Assembly: GCF_000738675.1 (NCBI RefSeq) | Contig: NZ_JPUX01000001.1 | Coordinates: 2,790,001 to 2,854,000 of the forward strand | From: Serratia nematodiphila DZ0503SBS1 | GTDB taxonomy: Bacteria; Pseudomonadota; Gammaproteobacteria; Enterobacterales; Enterobacteriaceae | Direction of reading: 5' to 3' | DNA length: 64,000 bases | Shown here: positions 1 to 8,839 of the stretch, piece after piece | Numbering within the stretch: the stretch's first letter is position 1 | How the letters are laid out: each line of letters starts with the position of its first letter | The notes under the pieces: model-generated | Told to the model about the DNA's origin: nothing | Seen by the model: only the letters and a program-made list of their open reading frames with translations | Databases searched by the model: none | Position numbers and translations under genes: made by a program

Positions 1-1728
1 ACGAGCGGCTTCTCTCGGCTGCGCGGCAATGTAGCGGCCGGTGTGCTGCAATGCTTGCATCAGCGGCTGCAACAGATCGCCCGAGCGCTCGGCGAAGTCG
101 CGGCGCGCCAGATAGAATTGCTGATTGAGCACTCGCTGGGTGCCGTCGGCGATCACGCGCAGTTCCCCGCTGCGCTGCGCGTCGCTGAGCAGCGGATCCC
201 ACATCATCCAGGCGTCCACCGCCTGCAGGTCGGTCGCCGACAGCGGATACTTCGGCGGCGCGTAGACGATACGCACATCGTTCAACGTCAATCCCTGTTC
301 GTCCAGCATCTGCAGCAATAAATAGTGCACGTTGGAGCCTTTGTTGAGCGCGATGCGTTTGCCGCGCAGATCGGCGGCGCTGTGTATCGGGCTGTCTTGC
401 GGCACCACCATCGCCACGCTCTGCGGCGCCGGCGGCTCAAAACCGACGTACACCAGCGCATTGCCCTGTGCCTGGGCGAAGATCGGCGGCACTTCGCCGG
501 TGGTGCCGAAGTCTATCTCATCGCCGTCGAGCGCGTGCAGCAGCTGCGGCCCGGCGGGAAACTCGCTCCACAGCACGCTGATGCGCTGTGTGGCGAAGAG
601 CTGTTCCAGGCTTTGCCGCGCCTTGAGCACCCCGAGGTTGCCGAACTTTTGATAGCCGATGCGCAGTTCGCGTTCGGGCAGCGGCGCTGCGGCGATGGCC
701 GGCGAATGTGCGGGTGCGCCGGCGCTGCGACGGCGCGGTTTGATCAAACCAAGATGCGCCAAATGGGTGCGCAGGGTATTGCGGCTGACGCCGAGCAACG
801 ACGCCGCTTGCAGCTGGTTGCCGCCGCTGCGCTCGAAGGCGTTGCGCACCAGCGCATCCAGCACCCGTTGGTAAAGCTGCGCGCTGTCGCCTTGCAACTG
901 CTGCTGCACAAAGCGATCGATGGCGTCATCGCCGCCGCCGTCGTTATCCGTCAGGCGATGGGTGAGCTGCAGTTGCTGCGGGGCGATCGCCCCCTCCTGG
1001 CTCAGCAAGACCGCATTATGCAGCGTGTTCTCCAGCTCGCGCACGTTGCCGGGCCAAGGGTAGTCCAGCAGCGTCTGCTGCGCTTCCGCCGTCAACCGCG
1101 GCAGTGGCCGTTCCAGACGGCGGGCGTACAGCGCAAGAAAATGTCTGGCCAGCACTGGAATATCGTCCGGCCGCTGGCGCAAGGGCGGTAAAGCCACCGC
1201 CGCCACGTTCAGGCGGTAATAGAGATCTTCACGGAACCGCCGTTGGCGAATCGCGCCGGCCAGATCGACGTGGGTGGCGGCGATGACCCGCACATCGATC
1301 TTCAGCGGTTTGCGCGAACCGACGCGGGTGATCTCCCGTTCCTGCAGCACGCGCAGCAGCTTGACCTGCAGCGACAGGTTCAGTTCGCCGATCTCGTCCA
1401 GAAGCAGGGTGCCGCCTTCCGCCGCTTCGAACCAGCCCTGATGAGTGCCGACGGCGCCGGTGAAGGCGCCTTTCTCATGGCCGAACAGTTCGGCTTCCGC
1501 CAGGCTTTCCGTCAGCGCGCCGCAGTTGACCGCCAGGAAAGGTTGATGGCGGCGCGCGCTGTGGTGGTGCAGATAGCGCGCCACCACTTCTTTGCCGGTG
1601 CCGGTTTCACCGACGATCAGCACGGTGGCGTCGGTGGGAGCCAGCCGATCGAGCACGCTTTGCAGAGCGAGCGACGCCGGATCGATCAGCACCGGTTTGT
1701 CGGCGGCGAACGGTTGGGGATCGTACAT
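1..1728 (-). CDS. Sigma-54 activator with C-terminal SsuA-like sulfonate-binding domain (partial)
   Basis: This gene reads leftward and is still open at base 1, giving 576 codons without a stop. The N-terminus goes straight into a sigma-54 AAA+ domain: Walker A GETGTGKE at about 40-47 and the sigma-54 contact loop GAFTGA at 87-92. A Fis-type helix-turn-helix follows at about 290-325. From about residue 351 the sequence resembles an SsuA/TauA/NMT1 periplasmic sulfonate-binding protein, without a signal peptide. There is no receiver or GAF domain at the N-terminus, so the sensory part probably sits behind the DNA-binding part. The start at 1728 has an AGGAG ribosome site about 7 bases upstream. 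It faces the ssuD-like operon and is inferred to activate it in response to an organosulfur ligand or sulfate limitation. Perhaps 70-80 residues are missing beyond the window. Confidence 0.9.
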   Translation of the reverse strand, partial: MYDPQPFAADKPVLIDPASLALQSVLDRLAPTDATVLIVGETGTGKEVVARYLHHHSARRHQPFLAVNCGALTESLAEAELFGHEKGAFTGAVGTHQGWFEAAEGGTLLLDEIGELNLSLQVKLLRVLQEREITRVGSRKPLKIDVRVIAATHVDLAGAIRQRRFREDLYYRLNVAAVALPPLRQRPDDIPVLARHFLALYARRLERPLPRLTAEAQQTLLDYPWPGNVRELENTLHNAVLLSQEGAIAPQQLQLTHRLTDNDGGGDDAIDRFVQQQLQGDSAQLYQRVLDALVRNAFERSGGNQLQAASLLGVSRNTLRTHLAHLGLIKPRRRSAGAPAHSPAIAAAPLPERELRIGYQKFGNLGVLKARQSLEQLFATQRISVLWSEFPAGPQLLHALDGDEIDFGTTGEVPPIFAQAQGNALVYVGFEPPAPQSVAMVVPQDSPIHSAADLRGKRIALNKGSNVHYLLLQMLDEQGLTLNDVRIVYAPPKYPLSATDLQAVDAWMMWDPLLSDAQRSGELRVIADGTQRVLNQQFYLARRDFAERSGDLLQPLMQALQHTGRYIAAQPREAAR

Positions 1729-1810
1729 GGGCGTCTCCTGTCTGACGACGATGGGGAAAAAAATCTTATCCCAGCCAATGAGCCGCCGCGAGAGGATAAA
1801 AGGCGCACGG

Positions 1811-1858
1811 TGCTGCATTGGCAACAGCTTTCCGCCGCCGCCTGCTGCCAATGCAGCA
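1811..1858. promoter_or_regulatory. Inverted repeat, likely enhancer site of the sigma-54 activator
   Basis: Two perfect 13-base arms, TGCTGCATTGGCA (1811-1823) and TGCCAATGCAGCA (1846-1858), are separated by 22 bases. The site lies about 65-110 bases upstream of the -24 element, the usual place for an activator-binding site of a sigma-54 system. Binding by the divergent regulator is inferred. Confidence 0.65.
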
Positions 1859-1878
1859 GCGTTTTGACGTCGATATCT

Positions 1879-1891
1879 CATCAATGTATTG
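1879..1891 (+). promoter_or_regulatory. IHF-like site
   Basis: CATCAATGTATTG matches the IHF consensus WATCAA-N4-TTR at every fixed position except the first. It lies between the inverted repeat and the -24/-12 promoter, where IHF would bend DNA to bring the activator to sigma-54 polymerase. The role is inferred from position and match only. Confidence 0.45.
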
Positions 1892-1921
1892 ATATGCATT
1901 GTTTTTTTTAAATCTGCAATG

Positions 1922-1937
1922 TGGCACGCATCCTGCT
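1922..1937 (+). promoter_or_regulatory. Sigma-54 (-24/-12) promoter of the organosulfur operon
   Basis: The sequence TGGCACG-CATC-CTGCT has the invariant GG and GC at sigma-54 spacing and a perfect TGGCACG upstream element. Transcription would start near 1948, leaving a leader of about 60 bases before the ssuD-like gene. The neighbouring gene is itself a sigma-54 activator, which supports the call. Confidence 0.75.
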
Positions 1938-2007
1938 TTTCTTTTTATAACCAAGCAAAGTTTTTCTATCGATAAATAATGAAAATAGTTATATAGGAAA
2001 GGCATAA

Positions 2008-3180
2008 ATGACTGAGTCAGTGAAAGATCGCATCAACGTTTTCTGGTTTCTGCCGACCCACGGCGACGGTCGCTATCTGGGCACGGCGCAGGGCGGGCGC
2101 CCGGTGGACCTGCCTTATTTGCAGCAGGTGGCGCTGGCCGCCGACAACCTCGGCTATTACGGCGTGCTGATCCCAACCGGTAAAAGCTGCGAGGATTCCT
2201 GGCTGGTGGCGGCGGCGCTGGCGCCGATCACCCGCCGGTTGCGCTACCTGGTGGCGGTGCGCCCCGGCCTGCAGCCGCCGAGCCTGGCGGCGCGCATGGC
2301 CGCGACGCTGGATCGGCTGTCGGACGGGCGCCTGCTGATCAACGTGGTGACCGGCGGCGATCCGGTGGAAAACAAAGGGGATGGCATCTTCCTCAGCCAT
2401 GCCGAACGCTATGAGGTGACACAGGAATTTCTCACGGTGTATCAACGGCTGTTGCAAGGGGAGAAGGTGGATTTCAGCGGTAAGCATATTCGCGTCGAAG
2501 GCGCCGAATTGCTGTTCCCGCCGGTGCAGGAAAACGGCCCGCCGCTCTATTTCGGCGGCTCATCGTCGGAAGCGATCGACATCGCCGCCGGGCAGATCGA
2601 CACCTACCTGACCTGGGGCGAGCCGCTGGCTCAGGTGGCGGAAAAGCTGGCGGCGGTGCGCCAGCGCGCCGAGCGGCAGGGGCGTAAACTCAGCTATGGC
2701 ATTCGCCTGCACGTTATTGTGCGCGAAACTGAAGACGAAGCCTGGGCGGCGGCCGAGCGACTGATCGCGCATCTGGATGACGACACCATCGCGGCGGCGC
2801 AGCAGATCTTTGCGCGCATGGACTCTACCGGCCAGCGCCGCATGAGCGAACTGCACGGCGGCTCGCGCGAGAGTCTGCGCATCGGCCCCAACCTGTGGGC
2901 CGGCGTCGGCCTGGTGCGCGGCGGCGCCGGCACCGCATTGGTGGGCAATCCGCAGCAGGTGGCGGCGCGCATACGCGAGTATCAGGCGCTGGGCATCGAC
3001 AACTTCATCCTTTCCGGCTATCCGCATCTGGAAGAGGCTCACCGCTTCGCCGAGCTGGTGATGCCGCTGCTGCCGCTGGCGCAGTCGACTCATCAGACGG
3101 CTCGCACGATCAATACCGGCCCGTTTGGCGAAACCATCGGCGGCGATCGTCGTCCCGGCCCGGCGCAGCGGGAGGGCTGA
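2008..3180 (+). CDS. ssuD: Alkanesulfonate monooxygenase, SsuD type
   Basis: A 390-residue bacterial-luciferase-fold flavoprotein closely resembling enteric SsuD (381 residues in E. coli). With reduced FMN and oxygen, that enzyme releases sulfite from alkanesulfonates. Recognisable stretches are [15 protein letters not shown] near the N-terminus, [12 protein letters not shown] with the conserved cysteine at about 61, [10 protein letters not shown], and [21 protein letters not shown]. It is the first gene after the sigma-54 promoter, and its stop overlaps the next start (TGATG). No ssuE reductase is adjacent, although a flavodoxin-fold gene lies at 11517-12152. Unlike the classical ssu operon, it is linked to a MetNIQ-like transporter, so the natural substrate may differ from that of E. 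coli SsuD. Confidence 0.9.
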   Translation: MTESVKDRINVFWFLPTHGDGRYLGTAQGGRPVDLPYLQQVALAADNLGYYGVLIPTGKSCEDSWLVAAALAPITRRLRYLVAVRPGLQPPSLAARMAATLDRLSDGRLLINVVTGGDPVENKGDGIFLSHAERYEVTQEFLTVYQRLLQGEKVDFSGKHIRVEGAELLFPPVQENGPPLYFGGSSSEAIDIAAGQIDTYLTWGEPLAQVAEKLAAVRQRAERQGRKLSYGIRLHVIVRETEDEAWAAAERLIAHLDDDTIAAAQQIFARMDSTGQRRMSELHGGSRESLRIGPNLWAGVGLVRGGAGTALVGNPQQVAARIREYQALGIDNFILSGYPHLEEAHRFAELVMPLLPLAQSTHQTARTINTGPFGETIGGDRRPGPAQREG

Positions 3181-4559
3181 TGGCGAAGCGTGCCCATATT
3201 ATCGTTATCGGCGGCGGTTTCACCGGCGCGGCGCTGGCGATCCAGCTGGCGCGCGGAGCGGTGGATGTCACGGTGATCGAACCGCGCGCCGCGCCGGGCT
3301 ATGGCGTGGCGTATTCGACCACCGAGCCGACTCACCGCATCAACGTCCCGGCCGATAGGATGCAGCTGGCGGATGAACCGGCGGGGGATTTTGACCGCTG
3401 GTTCCGCGAGAGCGGCGGGCTGGCGGCCGATCCGCAGGCGTTGTGGCGCGACGGTAAAGCCTATCCGCAGCGCGGCGCCTTCGGCCGCTACGTCGAGGAA
3501 CGTTTTCATCAGGCGGCGCAGTCGGGCCAGGCCCGCTTGCGGCACCTACGCGATCGGGCGCAGCACCTGCAGCCGCAGGCGCAGGGCGCGTCCGTCATCA
3601 CCGCCGGCGGCGAACGGCTGTGGGGCGACTATGTGGTGTTGGCGACCAGCCATCCGCCGCCCGCGCTGCCGCGGCAGATCGCCCCGGAACTGGCGCGCGA
3701 CGCGCGTTTGATCGCCAATCCCTGGGCGGAGGGGGCGCTGGATGAGATTGAACCCGATGAATCGTTGGCGATCGTCGGCAGCGGGCTGACGATGGCCGAT
3801 GCGGTGGCGGCGTTGCACCGCATCGGCCATCGCGGGCCGATTACCGCGTTCTCTCGTCACGGCTTGCTGCCGCGTGCCAATGCCGAAGGGGAGTACCCGA
3901 CGTGGTCGTTTACCCCGCCATCCGGACTGCGTGACGGGGTGCGGCAGGTGCGCCTTGAGGTGGCGCGCGCCGCTCGGCAACGGGTGCCGTGGCAGGCGGT
4001 GTTGGACGCGGTGCGCGCCCAGGGCCAGCGCCTGTGGCAAGCGTTGACGCCGACCGAACAGCAGCGCTTTCTGCGGCATCTGCGCGCCTATTGGGACGTG
4101 CACCGCTATCGCCTTGCGCCGCAGGTGAGCACGCTGCTGACGGAGCAACAGGCAGCGGGCACGCTGCAGGTATTGGCCGCTCGTCTGCGGCGGGCGGAAC
4201 CCGCGCCGCAGGGCGTGCGCTTGACGATTCTGCCGCGCCAGGGCGCAGAGCGGGCGCTGCAGGCGCAGCGGTTGCTGATCGCTACGGGGCCGGCTTATGC
4301 CGGCCTGATCGCCGCCAGCCCGTTGCTCAGTTCGCTGGCGGAGCAGGGGGCGCTGCGCGCCGATCCGCTGGGATTGGGGCTGTGGGTCAATGCCGACAGC
4401 CAGGCGATCGGCGGCGACGGCCTTGCCAACCCGCGCCTGCTGGTGGCCGGCCCGGCGGCGCGCGGGCGCTTCGGCGAACTGATGGGGCTGCCGCAGGTGG
4501 CGGAACACGCCCAAAGCGTCGCGCAATACCTGCTGGCGCGATGTCCGGCTGCAAACTGA
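3180..4559 (+). CDS. FAD/NAD(P)-binding oxidoreductase
   Basis: A 459-residue protein that starts with the dinucleotide-binding motif IIVIGGGFTGAALA at about 7-20. A second Rossmann-like motif, LAIVGSGLTMADAVAALHRIG, lies around residue 200. Both fit the family of FAD/NAD(P)-binding proteins related to HcpA and hydroxyacylglutathione-linked oxidoreductases. The ATG at 3180 overlaps the stop of the upstream monooxygenase, so the two are translationally coupled. An open frame continues upstream inside the monooxygenase, but the glycine-rich motif fixes this start. Its likely role is redox chemistry or flavin supply for organosulfur oxidation. The substrate cannot be read from the sequence. Confidence 0.8.
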   Translation: MAKRAHIIVIGGGFTGAALAIQLARGAVDVTVIEPRAAPGYGVAYSTTEPTHRINVPADRMQLADEPAGDFDRWFRESGGLAADPQALWRDGKAYPQRGAFGRYVEERFHQAAQSGQARLRHLRDRAQHLQPQAQGASVITAGGERLWGDYVVLATSHPPPALPRQIAPELARDARLIANPWAEGALDEIEPDESLAIVGSGLTMADAVAALHRIGHRGPITAFSRHGLLPRANAEGEYPTWSFTPPSGLRDGVRQVRLEVARAARQRVPWQAVLDAVRAQGQRLWQALTPTEQQRFLRHLRAYWDVHRYRLAPQVSTLLTEQQAAGTLQVLAARLRRAEPAPQGVRLTILPRQGAERALQAQRLLIATGPAYAGLIAASPLLSSLAEQGALRADPLGLGLWVNADSQAIGGDGLANPRLLVAGPAARGRFGELMGLPQVAEHAQSVAQYLLARCPAAN

Positions 4560-4643
4560 TCGTCCATTCCCGTTTTTAACACCCTAAGACCCCCCATCCG
4601 GCCCGGCTCCGCCCGTGGCCGGCAGATAATTGTGGAGCTCGCT

Positions 4644-6050
4644 ATGTCATCGCAACGTGAAATTCGTCTTAACGCTTTTGATATGAACTGCGTCGGCCAT
4701 CAGTCGCCGGGGCTGTGGGCGCACCCGCGCGACCGTTCCTGGCAGTATAAGGATCTCGAATATTGGACCGATCTGGCGCGCCTGCTGGAACGCGGCAAGT
4801 TCGATGGATTGTTTATCGCCGACGTGCTGGGGATTTACGACGTGCTTAACGGCAGCGGCGACGCGGCGATCCGCCAGGCGACGCAGGTGCCGGTTAACGA
4901 TCCGCTGGCGCTGGTGACGCCGATGGCGCTGGTTACCGAACATCTCGGCTTCGGGCTGACCGCCTCGCTGTCATTCGAGCACCCTTATCCTTTCGCCCGC
5001 AGATTGTCGACGCTTGATCACCTGACCAAGGGGCGCATCGGTTGGAATATCGTCACCTCTTACCTGGAGAGCGGCGCGCGCAATATTGGCCACCGGGCGC
5101 AGACCGATCACGATGCGCGCTACGACTACGCCGATGAATACCTGCAGGTGGTTTACAAGCTGCTGGAGGGCAGTTGGGAAGACGGCGCGATTTTGCGCGA
5201 TCGTCAGCGGCGCATCTTCAGCGATCCGGCGAAAATTCATCCGATCAACCACAAGGGCGAGTTCTTCCAGGTGCCGGGCATTCATCTGAGCGAGCCTTCG
5301 CCGCAGCGCACGCCGGTGCTGTATCAGGCCGGCGCTTCCAGCCGCGGCAAGCAGTTTGCCGCGGAACACGCCGAATGCGTGTTTGTCGCTTCTCCTTCGA
5401 AAACATTGCTGAAAAAAACCGTGGCCGATATCCGCCGCCGCGCCGCCGAGGCCGGGCGCGATCCCCGCAGCATCCTGATCTTCAACCTGCAGACGGTGAT
5501 CGTCGGTGAAACTGACCGACAGGCGCAGGAAAAATGGCGGGAATACAAATCCTATACCAGCTACGAAGGCGCGCTGGCGCTGGTGTCCGGCTGGACCGGC
5601 ATCGATTTCGGCCAGTATCAGCCGGATCAGGTGCTGAAGCATCTGCACACCAATGCCATTCAGTCGGCGGTGGAAACTTTCTCCAGCGCCGATCCCAGCC
5701 GTGAATGGACAGTACAGGGCATCGCCGAATGGGTCGGCATCGGCGGTTTCGGCCCGCTGTTGGTGGGTGGCCCGCAAACCGTGGCCGACGAGCTGCAGGC
5801 GTGGGTGGAGGAAACGGATGTTGACGGTTTCAATCTGGCCTACGCCGTTACCCATGAAACCTTCACCGACGTGGTGGAACTGCTGATCCCCGAGCTGCAA
5901 AAACGCGGAGCGTACAAGCGCGACTACACGGCGGGCACTCTGCGAGAAAAATTGTTCAATCAGGGGCCGCGCCTGGCGGAGCCGCACCCGGCGGTGGGCT
6001 ACCGCTGGCCGGCCGGCGCGTCCTTGGCCGATGCACTGAGCGTCAAGTGA
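4644..6050 (+). CDS. FMN-dependent monooxygenase, NtaA/SnaA/DszA family
   Basis: A 468-residue flavin-dependent monooxygenase of the luciferase-like superfamily. Family signatures visible are RLNAFDMNCVGHQSPGLW at the N-terminus, KGRIGWNIVTSYLESGARN in the middle, and PVLYQAGASSRGKQFAAEHAE. Relatives oxidise nitrilotriacetate, dibenzothiophene sulfone or other sulfur and nitrogen compounds with FMNH2 from a separate reductase. The ATG at 4644 is preferred over the in-frame GTG at 4632 because GGAG lies 8 bases upstream and the family sequence begins there. An 84-base gap separates it from the previous gene. It is followed directly by the ABC transporter genes and is likely in the same operon. 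The substrate is unknown. Confidence 0.87.
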   Translation: MSSQREIRLNAFDMNCVGHQSPGLWAHPRDRSWQYKDLEYWTDLARLLERGKFDGLFIADVLGIYDVLNGSGDAAIRQATQVPVNDPLALVTPMALVTEHLGFGLTASLSFEHPYPFARRLSTLDHLTKGRIGWNIVTSYLESGARNIGHRAQTDHDARYDYADEYLQVVYKLLEGSWEDGAILRDRQRRIFSDPAKIHPINHKGEFFQVPGIHLSEPSPQRTPVLYQAGASSRGKQFAAEHAECVFVASPSKTLLKKTVADIRRRAAEAGRDPRSILIFNLQTVIVGETDRQAQEKWREYKSYTSYEGALALVSGWTGIDFGQYQPDQVLKHLHTNAIQSAVETFSSADPSREWTVQGIAEWVGIGGFGPLLVGGPQTVADELQAWVEETDVDGFNLAYAVTHETFTDVVELLIPELQKRGAYKRDYTAGTLREKLFNQGPRLAEPHPAVGYRWPAGASLADALSVK

Positions 6051-6057
6051 GGATGTG

Positions 6058-7077
6058 ATGATAGAGATTGAGGAGTTGCACAAGGCTTACCGCGCGCCGG
6101 ACGGGCGCCGGATTGAGGTGCTGAAGGGCGTTTCGCTGCGGGTGCCGGCCGGATCGATTACCGCCGTAGTCGGCCCCAGCGGGGCGGGCAAATCGACGCT
6201 GGCGAAATGCATCAGTCTGCTGGAGCGGCCGAGCAGCGGCAGTATCCGAGTGAACGGCCAGGACTTGTCGCGGCTTGCGGGCGAGGCGCTGCGCAGGGAG
6301 CGGCGGGCGATAGGCACGGTGTTCCAGTCTTCCGCGCTGCTGCAGCGCAAAACCGCCTGGCAGAATGTGGCGCTGCCGTTGACCTATCTGGGCGTGGTGC
6401 CGCGCGATATCGACAAGCGGGTAAAGAGCCTGCTGGCGGCGGTGGGGCTGGCGGACAAGGCGGCGTTTTACCCGGCGCAGCTGTCCGGCGGCCAGCGCCA
6501 AAGGGTAGGCATCGCCCGCGCGCTGGCGCTGAATCCGTCGGTGCTGCTGGCGGATGAGGCCACCTCCGGGCTGGATCCGGACGCCACCGGGGCCATTCTC
6601 AGCCTGCTTAAACAGCTGCGCGATCGGTATGGCCTGTCGATCATCCTGATCACCCACGAGATGGATGCGGTGCGCGACGCCGCCGACGCGGTGGCCGAGA
6701 TCCGCGACGGCGTGATTGTGCAGCAAGGGCCGGTGCGCGAACTGTTGGCAGCGCCCGATTCCTCGCTGGGCCGCCGGCTGTTCCCGCTGAAGACGCTGGC
6801 GTCCGACGCCGCGTTGCGGCTGCAGGTAACCTACTGCGCCCGTCAGCCGGCGGCCACCGACTGGATCAGCCGCATCAGCCGCCAACTCGACCTGCAGATC
6901 GATCTGTTGGGCGGCCACGTTGAAGTGGTGGGCGGCAGCCTGGCCGGGCGGTTGGAGATTGCGGTGCGTTTTGGCGGCGGTTCGCGTTCGGTGGCTGAAC
7001 TGCAGGACGAGCTGCGGCGGTTGGGCATTCTCGCCGAGGTGCTGGAACAGCCGGCGGCGTTGAAGGAGGCGGTATGA
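6058..7077 (+). CDS. MetN-like ABC transporter ATP-binding protein
   Basis: A 339-residue ATPase with Walker A GPSGAGKS at about 40-47, signature LSGGQRQRVGIARAL, Walker B VLLADEATSGLD and an H-loop ITHEMD. The C-terminal hundred residues resemble the NIL regulatory domain of MetN-type importers. Start: the ATG at 6058 has GAGGA four bases upstream; a GTG at 6055 is an alternative. The last bases overlap the start of the permease gene. With the next two genes it forms a complete methionine-type importer. Its placement among desulfonation enzymes suggests it takes up an organosulfur compound rather than methionine itself, which is an inference. Confidence 0.9.
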   Translation: MIEIEELHKAYRAPDGRRIEVLKGVSLRVPAGSITAVVGPSGAGKSTLAKCISLLERPSSGSIRVNGQDLSRLAGEALRRERRAIGTVFQSSALLQRKTAWQNVALPLTYLGVVPRDIDKRVKSLLAAVGLADKAAFYPAQLSGGQRQRVGIARALALNPSVLLADEATSGLDPDATGAILSLLKQLRDRYGLSIILITHEMDAVRDAADAVAEIRDGVIVQQGPVRELLAAPDSSLGRRLFPLKTLASDAALRLQVTYCARQPAATDWISRISRQLDLQIDLLGGHVEVVGGSLAGRLEIAVRFGGGSRSVAELQDELRRLGILAEVLEQPAALKEAV

Positions 7078-7778
7078 AAAATCTGTCAGACAGCGTGATG
7101 AGCCAGGACACGCCCTGGCGCGAGATCCATCGGTTGATGCTGCCGGCCTACGGCGAAACCTGGCTGATGGTCGGCATCGTGATGCTATTTGTGGTGGCGA
7201 TTGGCGGCGCCGTCGGCGTGGTGTTGTTCAACACCTCATCGCGCGGCTTGTTTCCGCGCCCGGCGCTGAATCGCGCGCTGAGCTGGTTGGTGAACATGGG
7301 CCGTTCGCTGCCGTTTCTGGTGCTGATGGCGGCGATTATTCCGTTCACCTTCTGGTTGACCGGCACCACCATCGGCATTCCGGCGGCGGTGATCCCGATG
7401 ATCGTCGCCGGCATTCCATTCTTCGGCCGGCTGGTGGAGAACGCGCTGCGCGAACTGCCGCCGGAGGTGACGGCGGTGGGGCTGGTGTCCGGCGGTTCGA
7501 TCTGGCAGATAGTCACCCGCGCGCAGCTCAGCGAGGCGCTGCCGGCGATTGTCGCCGCCATCACGCTGAACGTCATCTCGATGATCGAGTATTCGGCCAT
7601 CGCCGGCACCATTGGCGCGGGCGGCATCGGCTATCTGGCGGTGGTGTACGGCTACCAGCGTTTCGACAATCACATCATGATCGCCACCATTGTGGTGCTG
7701 ATCGCCACGATCCAACTGATTCAGTTTATTGGTGACCGCCTGGTCGCCGCGTTGCGTCATCATCAGGAAACCCTTTAA
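7074..7778 (+). CDS. MetI-like ABC transporter permease
   Basis: A 234-residue inner-membrane protein with about five hydrophobic segments, and the family sequence NMGRSLPFLVLMAAIIPFT. A cytoplasmic coupling-helix region (GRLVENALRELPPEVTAVGL) docks to the ATPase in this family. Size and layout match MetI. ATGA overlaps the upstream ATPase stop, and only two bases separate it from the binding-protein gene, so the three genes are co-translated. Confidence 0.9.
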   Translation: MKNLSDSVMSQDTPWREIHRLMLPAYGETWLMVGIVMLFVVAIGGAVGVVLFNTSSRGLFPRPALNRALSWLVNMGRSLPFLVLMAAIIPFTFWLTGTTIGIPAAVIPMIVAGIPFFGRLVENALRELPPEVTAVGLVSGGSIWQIVTRAQLSEALPAIVAAITLNVISMIEYSAIAGTIGAGGIGYLAVVYGYQRFDNHIMIATIVVLIATIQLIQFIGDRLVAALRHHQETL

Positions 7779-7780
7779 TC

Positions 7781-8656
7781 ATGCCTAATCACGATTTTGA
7801 GATAGTGAAGAAGAAACGCTGGCCGTGGCCGGTGGGTATCGCGGCGGTGGCGATTATCGCCGCCGCGGTTTGGCACTTCAGCGCCCGCCAGCAGCAGACG
7901 GTGCAGTTCGGCAGCACGCTGAAAGTGCACTTTGAGCCGGCGATGGCCGGAGAGCAGCGGGTGATCGAGTACGTCGGCGAGCATATCGCGCCGGATTACG
8001 GCCTCAGGCTGGAGGCGGTTGGCCTGCAGGACCCGGTGCAGGCCGATCGTGCGGTGGCGCAGGGGCAGTACGCCGCCACGATCTACCAGCACCAGTGGTG
8101 GCTAAAGCAGGTGGTGGAGGCCAACGGTTTTAAGCTGACCCCGACGCTGCCGGTGTTTCAGTGGGCGTTCGGCATCTATTCCGACCGCTATACGTCGATC
8201 GCCGAGTTGCCGGACGGCGCGGAGATCGTGGTGCCCAACGACGGCGCCAATCAGGGGCAGGCGTTGTGGCTGCTGCAGCGCATTGGACTGATCGGGCTGG
8301 ATCCGGCGATCGAGGCGCGTACCGCCAGGCTGAAAGACATTCGCGAGAACAAACGCCATTTTAACTTCAAGGAGCTGGATTTGCTGACCATGCCGCGCGC
8401 GCTGAATTCGGTAGATGCGGCCATTGGCTATGTGTCGCAGTTCGACGCCGGCAAGGTGCCGCGTGAGAAGGGCATCTTGTTCCCACCGGCGCCGAAGACC
8501 TTCGCTTCGCAGCTGGTGATTGGCACGCCCTATCTGCAGGACGAAAATATTCGCAAGCTGCAGCGGGCGTTTGCCGATCCCAGGTTGCAGGCGTGGCTGA
8601 AAAACACCGACGACCCGCTGGTGAAAGGCGTGCTGGTGCCGGTCTCGGCAGAATAA
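7781..8656 (+). CDS. MetQ/NLPA-family substrate-binding protein
   Basis: A 291-residue binding protein of the NLPA/MetQ family, recognisable from ATIYQHQWWLKQ, FQWAFGIYSDRY, IVVPNDGANQGQALWLLQ and LPRALN-like stretches. MetQ proteins are normally lipoproteins. Here the N-terminus is KKKRWPWPVGIAAVAIIAAAVW with no lipobox cysteine, so the protein is probably held by an uncleaved membrane anchor. It supplies substrate to the MetNI-like pair upstream and is the last gene of the operon. A hairpin follows 28 bases after the stop. Confidence 0.87.
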   Translation: MPNHDFEIVKKKRWPWPVGIAAVAIIAAAVWHFSARQQQTVQFGSTLKVHFEPAMAGEQRVIEYVGEHIAPDYGLRLEAVGLQDPVQADRAVAQGQYAATIYQHQWWLKQVVEANGFKLTPTLPVFQWAFGIYSDRYTSIAELPDGAEIVVPNDGANQGQALWLLQRIGLIGLDPAIEARTARLKDIRENKRHFNFKELDLLTMPRALNSVDAAIGYVSQFDAGKVPREKGILFPPAPKTFASQLVIGTPYLQDENIRKLQRAFADPRLQAWLKNTDDPLVKGVLVPVSAE

Positions 8657-8683
8657 TCCCCGCCCGAAATGGCCGTGATAAAG

Positions 8684-8709
8684 GCCGGATTAACGCGTGT
8701 TAATCCGGC
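8684..8709 (+). terminator. Hairpin after the organosulfur operon
   Basis: Perfect 11-bp stem GCCGGATTAAC / GTTAATCCGGC with a four-base loop. The following bases are only moderately T-rich, so it may be a weak terminator or an mRNA 3' end stabiliser. Confidence 0.5.
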
Positions 8710-8839
8710 GCTTCTGTTACGCTGTAACTGAGTTTAATTTATTGATATTAATGATATTTATAGAATAATTTGTTGTTTGTCGGCGTAATTTTTTCACCCT
8801 ATAAACGAGGTGTCACCTGCCAATTACAACGAGGAAGCT

